From an uncultured Eubacteriales bacterium (lineage in GTDB: Bacteria > Bacillota > Clostridia > Christensenellales > Christensenellaceae): 11,523 nucleotides of DNA. Under the pieces are notes generated by a model. It was given only the letters and a program-made list of their open reading frames with translations. It was not told the origin of the DNA and ran no database searches. The position numbers and the translations under genes are program-made. This document shows positions 6,108-11,523 of the stretch, in pieces; positions within the stretch are counted from its first letter, which is position 1, and each line of letters starts with the position of its first letter. The stretch covers positions 1 through 11,523 of the forward strand of contig CAJJPW010000047.1 of NCBI GenBank assembly GCA_905193725.1. The letters are read 5' to 3'.

Positions 6108-7199
6108 CCTATCGCCCTCAAAGTTTCCGGTTTCCAATTCCGAAAGAACAGACATGGCACTATATATATTCCTAAAACAATGATATACGTCAAAAGATAT
6201 ATTTTACTGGCAAAAATACTGCTCTCTCGTAGTTCTTCTAATAAAAACGAAGGGACTGATAATGAAATAATGATTCCCAGCGCTGACCCAACCGCTGTAC
6301 AAAAGATATGGCGTCGTAAGCATATACCTGATATCTGCCTTTTCTCCAGACCCATATATCCGAGTTGCTCGTATTCCGCTTTATGAATGCTCCTGTCCAG
6401 AGCTATATTTTTCCCGGCGAGGGCACTTGAACACAGAAGTGAAAGTAGTCCCATCACCAGCAGATAAGTCAATTCCATCTCTTTGCGTTTCCATTCCTCC
6501 TGTTGTTCAGGGTTCGTCGGCGTTCCCATCAGGCCCAGGCTGGCTAGTTGATCCAGCACCTGTTCCTCGCTTCCCATATCTCGTGTTTGCACCAAAGCAG
6601 AAGAGTAGGCCGGAATACTTCCCATATGCAAGAGCGTATTTTTTGCCTGGGAGAGACTCATATACGCCTTGGGTTCCTCGCTGTCATCCTGGATAATCCC
6701 ACATACTTTTGCCGGCAGTGGCTTTTCGCCATCCAAAGATGCGGTTTCTTCCCAATTGAATGTATCGTCTTCGTTCATTTTCTTTCCATTTTCATCTGTA
6801 AAAGAGCGCATCGCCGCCTCATTTAAAACAATGTATGGCATGCTGGTTTGCTCGGAAAATCCTGTCCCTTCCACATACGTTTCCTTCAGCCACTCCGGCT
6901 TCACGCCCTGTACCATCAGTTCCGATTTCCATTCCCCTATTTAGAGTAACGGCTACATCGATCACACCCGTCACCCCCAAAACACCGTCTATCTTCTCCA
7001 TCTCCATCAGAGTTTCGTCCGTGATATTCTCTGCTGTTACTGCCAATTGGCTGGGCTGGTTTTTTTCTTCCTGCAAGGTAAACAGCGCATTCAATGCCGC
7101 CGTCATGCTGAAGGCGCCAATGATTACGACTGCAAGATATAATATCCCCATGCGCCGCCAGGTGCGGACAGCTAATTTCCATAGTCCGTTAGCTTTCAT
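6104..7199 (-). pseudogene. FtsX/MacB-like ABC permease with one frameshift
   Basis: The first part (ATG at 7199) gives a cytoplasmic tail, a membrane segment (about residues 18-40, ILYLAVVIIGAFSMTAALNA) and the start of an extracellular domain. After GMEIG the frame must shift: one extra base near 6922-6926 places the rest, MVQGVKPEWLKE onward, in the next frame. That part completes the extracellular domain, then has three membrane segments (LTYLLVMGLLSLLCSSALAG, FCTAVGSALGIIISLSVPSF, KIYLLTYIIVLGIYIVPCLF). Removing one base gives 364 residues with the 1+3 topology of FtsX/MacB-type permeases, which act as mechanotransmission modules with a cytoplasmic ATPase. The start overlaps the end of the surface-protein gene (ATG within CATGAAAGC). 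A sequencing indel cannot be excluded. Confidence 0.75.
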
Positions 7200-8655
7200 G
7201 ATTTTTCCTTCTCTTCCGAAGTATCACAATCGCAGCTGCAATCACAATCGCCCCGCCAAGCGCCGCTACAGCAATCCACCACTGGCCAACCTTTTTTTGT
7301 TCCTCCTCTGCTGCATTTTCATCCACAGCAACAGCAATCACAGGTTCATTGATATTCGCAGTGATTTCAAAATCCTGCGAATACTCCTTCCCACTTTCAT
7401 CTTCATAGATCAGCGTGATAGTTCCGCTGGTATATCCGTATTTCTCCGTCTCCTCGCTGTCTTCACTCATGTCCTTTGTTCCAATAAAGACATTCACTTC
7501 TGCATTTACACTCGTTCCCGCTTCCATGTTTCCCGCGAAAGCAGCTCCCGCCGGCATAAAACCAGGGACATTTATCTCGCAGCGCACATTATATACGTTT
7601 CCTCTGCCTAAATTCATAAATTGAAAGGAGAATGGCAGCGTATCTCCCGCATTGACCGATTCCGGTATTTGTGGCAGCGTGAGTTCCACCCGCATGGGCT
7701 GTGCCACTTCTATCTGCACTGTTCCGGTAGAGGTGAGTGTTGTAGCGTCTGTATTGTCGTAACTCATGGTCAATGTAATATTGTATTTTCCCGGCGGCGT
7801 AGATGCCTCGGCTTTCAAATGTAAGGGCAAAGTTTCCGTATGGCCTTTGCCAAACTTCTCAAAGTAAAACGTATTGCTGGGTTCCTCCAGGGAAATCAGA
7901 GGATTATCCGTCGCTACCGTTACTGTCATATTCTGGACGGCTTTTTTCTCATTGGTGTTAGTAATCTTAACATCTACAGTAAACTCCTCTCCTGCCTCTG
8001 GAATTTCTGGTGAAACTGTGCTGTCTGACACAATGAGGATGGGCTGGGATTCCGGCTTTGGCTCTGCCGCGACAGGAACTTCCTCTCCTGTACTCGGGTC
8101 CTTCCCGTCTGTGATAGTCACATAACTGGTAAAGCTTTGAGCAATGCCCTGCCCTTGGACGTCAATGGTAATTGGATATGTGCCGTTAAATCGTGATTTG
8201 GCTAACGCGAAATCAAAGCGAATGTAATAGACCTGTTGCGTTTTCTCTGTCCCGTCAATCTTCTGCGCGCTTACTCCCACCGTTTTTTGGTAATTTTGAA
8301 ACACAAAAGGAGCTGATGCCGGGTCTCCTAAATTGGGCGTTACCGTCAAGTTCCCTAAATTTCCCTCGCCTATTAAGGGCAACACCACCGTTACCTTTCC
8401 GTCTTTTACCGTCGGTGTATATCCGCTTTTATAGGGCTTTTCCATCCCCTCATAGGTGTGCTGGTCATCTATCACCAGTACCATAGGCCCCTCTTCCTGG
8501 GGTAAATCCGTTTGAGACGAATCCTCATCAGTCTGCTCGTTTTGCCTATTCGCTTGCACAGTGGGTACAGCCACTCCTTCTTCCGCCCCATACACGCCAA
8601 TAGGAATCAGCATAATCATACACGCCAATAAAATTGAAATAATTTGTTTTTTCAC
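7189..8655 (-). CDS. secreted, C-terminally anchored protein with CARDB/Ig-like domains
   Basis: 488 residues from a GTG (GTGA overlap with the upstream ATPase stop; GGGGGA ahead of it). A classic signal peptide (MKKQIISILLACMIMLIPIG, likely cut after VYGA near 24) is followed by an acidic Ser/Gln-rich linker, a beta domain (about 57-185), then two beta-sandwich modules resembling CARDB/NEW3 or COG1361-type domains (about 205-318, VSPEIPEAGEEFTVDVKITN; and about 320-440, ESVNAGDTLPFSFQFMNLGR). A membrane segment at about 459-479 ends in a basic tail, RKRRKNHES. It therefore sits outside the cell, held by its C-terminus. Its position between ATPase and FtsX-like permease suggests it is the extracytoplasmic partner of that transporter, perhaps binding a substrate or the wall; that is inference. 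No sortase motif is visible. Confidence 0.85.
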   Translation of the reverse strand: MKKQIISILLACMIMLIPIGVYGAEEGVAVPTVQANRQNEQTDEDSSQTDLPQEEGPMVLVIDDQHTYEGMEKPYKSGYTPTVKDGKVTVVLPLIGEGNLGNLTVTPNLGDPASAPFVFQNYQKTVGVSAQKIDGTEKTQQVYYIRFDFALAKSRFNGTYPITIDVQGQGIAQSFTSYVTITDGKDPSTGEEVPVAAEPKPESQPILIVSDSTVSPEIPEAGEEFTVDVKITNTNEKKAVQNMTVTVATDNPLISLEEPSNTFYFEKFGKGHTETLPLHLKAEASTPPGKYNITLTMSYDNTDATTLTSTGTVQIEVAQPMRVELTLPQIPESVNAGDTLPFSFQFMNLGRGNVYNVRCEINVPGFMPAGAAFAGNMEAGTSVNAEVNVFIGTKDMSEDSEETEKYGYTSGTITLIYEDESGKEYSQDFEITANINEPVIAVAVDENAAEEEQKKVGQWWIAVAALGGAIVIAAAIVILRKRRKNHES

Positions 8656-9263
8656 TTTGTTTCCCCCGATATTTTTCCGTATTCCATGTAATATTTTTTA
8701 GAGAATGCTTGTTCATACTCTTGTGTAGAAAACATTATGATTCCCATCGAATTTTCCTGTATCAGCTGCTCCAGGGCGTTCCATAGATGTATCGTCTCTT
8801 GATGGGAAACCCCCGCTGTATACTCATCCAATAAAAGCAGGGATGGCTTTGTCATTACCGCTCTGGCCAGCGCTGCCAGACGGCGTTCCACCCGAGAGAC
8901 TTTTTGCGGTTTTGCGCCGGCGATATACGATATCCCCAAGAATTCCATCATCGCCCGAGCCTTTTTTTCAGACTGCTGTTCTCCTCTCAAGGATAGTGGG
9001 AAAGCGATATTTTCCCACAGCGTATACTCTGGGATAAGCCCATCTTCCTCTTGTACCACTCCTATGGGCGCTGGCCTGACAATCTTCCCCGCGTCTGGAC
9101 GCTCTATCCCAGCGATCAGCCGCAGCAACGTACTCTTTCCGCTTCTCAGCGGGCCGTGAATGAGGACCTTTTCTCCTGGGTACAGCGCTAGAGTGATGTT
9201 ATTCACCGCTCGTTCGCCGCCGTAGACTTTGACGACGTTCTCCAGTTTTAATAGTTCTTTCAT
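8652..9263 (-). CDS. ABC transporter ATPase with degenerate signature and H-loop
   Basis: Start taken at the ATG 9263-9261, which overlaps the preceding stop (ATGA) and has GGTGAG upstream; the frame extends further but only through the overlapping gene. 203 residues: Walker A GPLRSGKST (37-45), Q-loop GVVQ (Q71), Walker B LLLLDE (142-147). The signature that should read LSGGQ/E is VSRVE (122-126), and the H-loop histidine is replaced by Gln (STQ, Q181). The FtsX/LolD-like ATPase family normally keeps both. It likely pairs with the FtsX-like permease two genes downstream. The missing residues suggest weak, regulatory or asymmetric ATPase activity; this is inference. Confidence 0.85.
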   Translation of the reverse strand: MKELLKLENVVKVYGGERAVNNITLALYPGEKVLIHGPLRSGKSTLLRLIAGIERPDAGKIVRPAPIGVVQEEDGLIPEYTLWENIAFPLSLRGEQQSEKKARAMMEFLGISYIAGAKPQKVSRVERRLAALARAVMTKPSLLLLDEYTAGVSHQETIHLWNALEQLIQENSMGIIMFSTQEYEQAFSKKYYMEYGKISGETK

Positions 9264-9904
9264 ACTCTCACCATGGTCATCACGCCTGCATCCATTTCGC
9301 ACACCGTATCGCACAGCTCGTCAATATCCGATTGATTGTGGCTGGCTAAAAGAATAGTTTTTCCATCTGTTCGAAGGGATTTAATCAGTTCCCGCATATC
9401 CGCGACAGCGTGTTTATCAAGCCCATTAAAAGGCTCGTCCAGAATGAGAATGGATGGGTTTTCCATAATCGCCTGGGCAATCCCTAACCGTTGACGCATG
9501 CCAAGAGAATATTTCCCCACGTGTTTTTTCATTTCTGGGTCTAATCCTACTCTGCGAATGACTTGGCAGATCGCCTTTCTATCCACTTTGTGATTCAAAG
9601 ACGCTAATAACTCCAGATTTTTTACTCCCGTTACATTGGGTAAAAATCCAGGCGTCTCAATAATGATTCCCAAGTCTGGCGGAAAGTCCATATCCTTTCC
9701 CACTTCTTTGTATCGAACAAAAATCTTTCCATGGGTCGGTTGGAGAAATCCACAAATGCACTTCATAAGCACTGTTTTTCCACTGCCGTTGTTGCCCACA
9801 ATACCGTGAATTTTCCCCTCTTCAAACTCCCTGCAAATATCCTTCAGCACCTCATCTTCTCCAAATTTTTTCGATACATGCTGTACACTGATGGCAATAT
9901 CCAT
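9260..9904 (-). CDS. ABC transporter ATPase, LanF/BcrA-like
   Basis: 214 residues; the ATG at 9904 lies seven bases after the previous stop with GGAGGGG ahead of it. Canonical motifs: Walker A GNNGSGKT (37-44), signature SLGMRQ (133-138), Walker B ILILDEP (152-158), D-loop GLD (161-163), and H-loop SHN (H189). The Q-loop position is Glu in IIIETPGFLPN (E83), the 'E-loop' form known from lantibiotic-immunity LanF and related bacitracin-resistance ATPases. It follows two ABC-2-type permeases, so it most likely energises them as a LanFEG/BcrAB-like exporter of a membrane-active peptide. The substrate cannot be told from sequence. Confidence 0.9.
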   Translation of the reverse strand: MDIAISVQHVSKKFGEDEVLKDICREFEEGKIHGIVGNNGSGKTVLMKCICGFLQPTHGKIFVRYKEVGKDMDFPPDLGIIIETPGFLPNVTGVKNLELLASLNHKVDRKAICQVIRRVGLDPEMKKHVGKYSLGMRQRLGIAQAIMENPSILILDEPFNGLDKHAVADMRELIKSLRTDGKTILLASHNQSDIDELCDTVCEMDAGVMTMVRV

Positions 9905-9911
9905 TGGCGTT

Positions 9912-10808
9912 TTACCCCTCCGTCCCTGTAAAATGAAAGCTATATTTTCGCACCGCCCGCAGCGAGAGAATATAACACAGTATAATCAAAACGCCAAAAA
10001 TGACGTATGTCTGCCAAAGCCTGGGCAGTAAGTCATATCCAAAGTTATGCATATGATAGGTGGCGTGGTTCAAGGGGGAAAGCCACCCCACCGCCACATT
10101 CGCTCGATATACCAATTCATCTGGCAATTGAAAAATATTTTTTAACGTCTGAGGATTGAGCAAAAAACCGTAAACGCTGAACACAAATGCACTAATCACT
10201 CCAGCTGCTTGGCCCTTATATAGATTGAACACCAGCATGATAAACACCAAAAGCAGGGCATACAGAAGCATAAGAAGAAAGATGGTTCCCATACAAGCAT
10301 AGGGCGTGCTCATCTCCAGCGTTTTGACTAAAGCTGGCAATGCAACCTCCTGTCCCGCGCCGGAATAGCCCAGGATGGCCGCCGTTTCGCTCCACATGTT
10401 TCCCGCAAAGGATTGAGTCATGCACACCAGCGACGTGGCTGCCAGAATAAACACCAGATAGAGAAAGGTCGCCCCCACCACATACAACGCTTGTCCTGTT
10501 ATCCAAATTTTGCGGTTGATCCGCACCAAATAAAAAGGCGTTCCGCTGGAGATAAATGGCATATCCGCAAACAGCAGCACCAGCAGCAACGAGGATAACA
10601 AAATGGAGTTGCTGTCCCCAAACGTCCAGACAAACGCCTCTACCAGCTGCATCGTCGTCCCGTATTCTTGGGCAAACTTAACCGCTTTATCCGATAGTAA
10701 AAAGCAGAGAATAAAGGCAAGAGCAAAAGTGACGACAATTCGCAGATTTTTATGCCATTGCCGGAAATTGTATGAAGCGACGGACAAAGACTGTTTGAAA
10801 AACTTCAT
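9912..10808 (-). CDS. ABC-2-type permease (second of pair)
   Basis: Start taken at the ATG 10808-10806, overlapping the preceding stop (ATGA) with GGAGG upstream; the frame is open further up, but that part only shadows the preceding gene. 298 residues with six predicted membrane segments: IVVTFALAFILCFLL, SILLSSLLLVLLFADMPF, YVVGATFLYLVFILAATSL, MGTIFLLMLLYALLLVFIML, AGVISAFVFSVYGFLL and TYVIFGVLIILCYILSL. No extracytoplasmic domain of size. This is the layout of ABC-2 or LanE/G-type permeases working with a separate ATPase. Its neighbour ATPase follows after only seven bases. Confidence 0.8.
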   Translation of the reverse strand: MKFFKQSLSVASYNFRQWHKNLRIVVTFALAFILCFLLSDKAVKFAQEYGTTMQLVEAFVWTFGDSNSILLSSLLLVLLFADMPFISSGTPFYLVRINRKIWITGQALYVVGATFLYLVFILAATSLVCMTQSFAGNMWSETAAILGYSGAGQEVALPALVKTLEMSTPYACMGTIFLLMLLYALLLVFIMLVFNLYKGQAAGVISAFVFSVYGFLLNPQTLKNIFQLPDELVYRANVAVGWLSPLNHATYHMHNFGYDLLPRLWQTYVIFGVLIILCYILSLRAVRKYSFHFTGTEG

Positions 10809-11523
10809 AATTTTCCTATCCTCCGTTTCGCAGCAATTGTAAATACAAGAGCTATCATAATGCTCAACTCCAACAGCCAGAGCGCTACACCCCAGCTGCC
10901 CATCACCCAAAATTCCGAAGGGGCCAGCCATTCTTTGGGATACAGGATGTAAAAATCAGGGAAATACCGTTCATTCAAGATGATGAGCACATAATAAAAG
11001 ATAAAGGGCGATGCATAGGCCATGTACTTGCTGTTCGTGACCGTCGAGAACGTCATGCCCACCAGTGCCCAAAATGCTCCGGATACGAAAAACAGCGCCG
11101 CACGGCTCACGATTTCCGCCAAATAATATCGAACTGCTGCGTCTTCTTCCAATGGGCCTTCCATGGGGGAAAACACCAAAGCTGAGACGCCATATGCCAA
11201 AAGAATTCCCGCCGCCAATACAAAGCCGCCGGAAAGCGTACATGCGGCAATCTTGCCTCCAATATATTTTTTCACTGTCGTGCGCGGTAGGTATTCTTTG
11301 ATAAATCCGCTTTTGACTTCGTCCACAAAGCCAGCAGTACATGGTAATGCCGCCAGGATGGGCAAGGCCAGAATCATCCAATCAGAAGACAGGGCAGTGA
11401 GAATCAAATCTGCTGAATATCCATTTTGGAGCAGATCTTCTGCGCGAAAAGCTCCCACGATCCCCTCAATCTGGGAAAGGAAAATCACAAGAACCACACC
11501 GGCAATGCTTAATATCAAACTTT
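10805..11523 (-). CDS. ABC-2-type permease (first of pair), 5' end outside window
   Basis: The frame is open to the window edge, so the start is not visible; the TTG at 11518 is only the first in-window start-like codon. About 238 residues are seen, with around six hydrophobic segments, including ILSIAGVVLVIFLS, WMILALPILAALPCTAG, SGGFVLAAGILLAYGVSAL, ALFFVSGAFWALVGM, ASPFIFYYVLIIL and GVALWLLELSIMIALVF. The short loop VDEVKSGFIKEYLPRTTVKK (between the second and third segments) is of the type seen in ABC-2 permeases with an ATPase coupling helix. The stop overlaps the next permease start (ATGA). The pair would form a heterodimer like LanE/LanG. Confidence 0.75.
   Translation of the reverse strand, partial: SLILSIAGVVLVIFLSQIEGIVGAFRAEDLLQNGYSADLILTALSSDWMILALPILAALPCTAGFVDEVKSGFIKEYLPRTTVKKYIGGKIAACTLSGGFVLAAGILLAYGVSALVFSPMEGPLEEDAAVRYYLAEIVSRAALFFVSGAFWALVGMTFSTVTNSKYMAYASPFIFYYVLIILNERYFPDFYILYPKEWLAPSEFWVMGSWGVALWLLELSIMIALVFTIAAKRRIGKL

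Noticed and set aside
6096..6944. Several plus-strand open frames opposite the permease
   Set aside because: They are antisense to a gene with clear membrane-segment and operon evidence and have no motif of their own.
1..11523. CRISPR array, tRNA or rRNA
   Set aside because: No regularly spaced repeats and no tRNA or rRNA consensus elements were seen.

Overview
The window looks like chromosomal DNA of a low-to-middle-GC Firmicute, most likely a gut-type Clostridia (Lachnospiraceae-like). This rests on gene style rather than a marker gene: relics of a Clostridia-type conjugative element, a large serine recombinase with a zinc ribbon, LanFEG-like ABC genes and overlapping ATGA gene junctions. 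No tRNA, rRNA or CRISPR array was seen.

Region 1 (1-117): the last 25 codons of a plus-strand protein ending in a 4Fe-4S ferredoxin motif, followed by a weak hairpin. Region 2 (about 118-5345) looks like a decayed mobile island, with all recognisable genes on the minus strand. It holds a DNA methyltransferase relic (150-516), joined in one reading frame to a PcfB/DUF3801-like conjugation relic (517-1020); a GC-rich gene-free stretch with several stem-loops (1057-1345); a strong bidirectional terminator (1351-1387); an intact AT-rich 893-residue gene (1555-4236); a small frameshifted ORF (4371-4587); and the C-terminal part of a large serine recombinase (4608 to about 5345). The 893-residue protein has a DUF4062/TIR-like N-terminal domain and a long helical-repeat body ending in HEAT-like repeats. 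It is the most interesting gene here: it has the effector-plus-sensor layout of single-gene anti-phage proteins, with no visible NTPase domain, and it is the only intact gene in the island.

Region 3 (5395-5537): a three-tier 95-nt inverted-repeat structure followed on the minus strand by a clear intrinsic terminator. It probably ends the operon to its right, or is a small structured RNA.

Region 4 (5626-11523, minus strand, read from right to left): a tightly coupled operon of seven genes. These are two ABC-2-type permeases (the first cut by the window edge), a canonical ATPase with a Glu in the Q-loop position as in lantibiotic-immunity LanF proteins, a second ATPase with a degenerate signature motif and no H-loop histidine, a secreted C-terminally anchored protein with CARDB/Ig-like domains, an FtsX/MacB-like permease carrying one frameshift, and a type I signal peptidase whose N-terminus is frameshifted and lacks a membrane segment. 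Together they suggest export of, or immunity to, a peptide or envelope-active compound, with a dedicated surface protein. The two distal genes are damaged in this copy, or the assembly has indel errors there.
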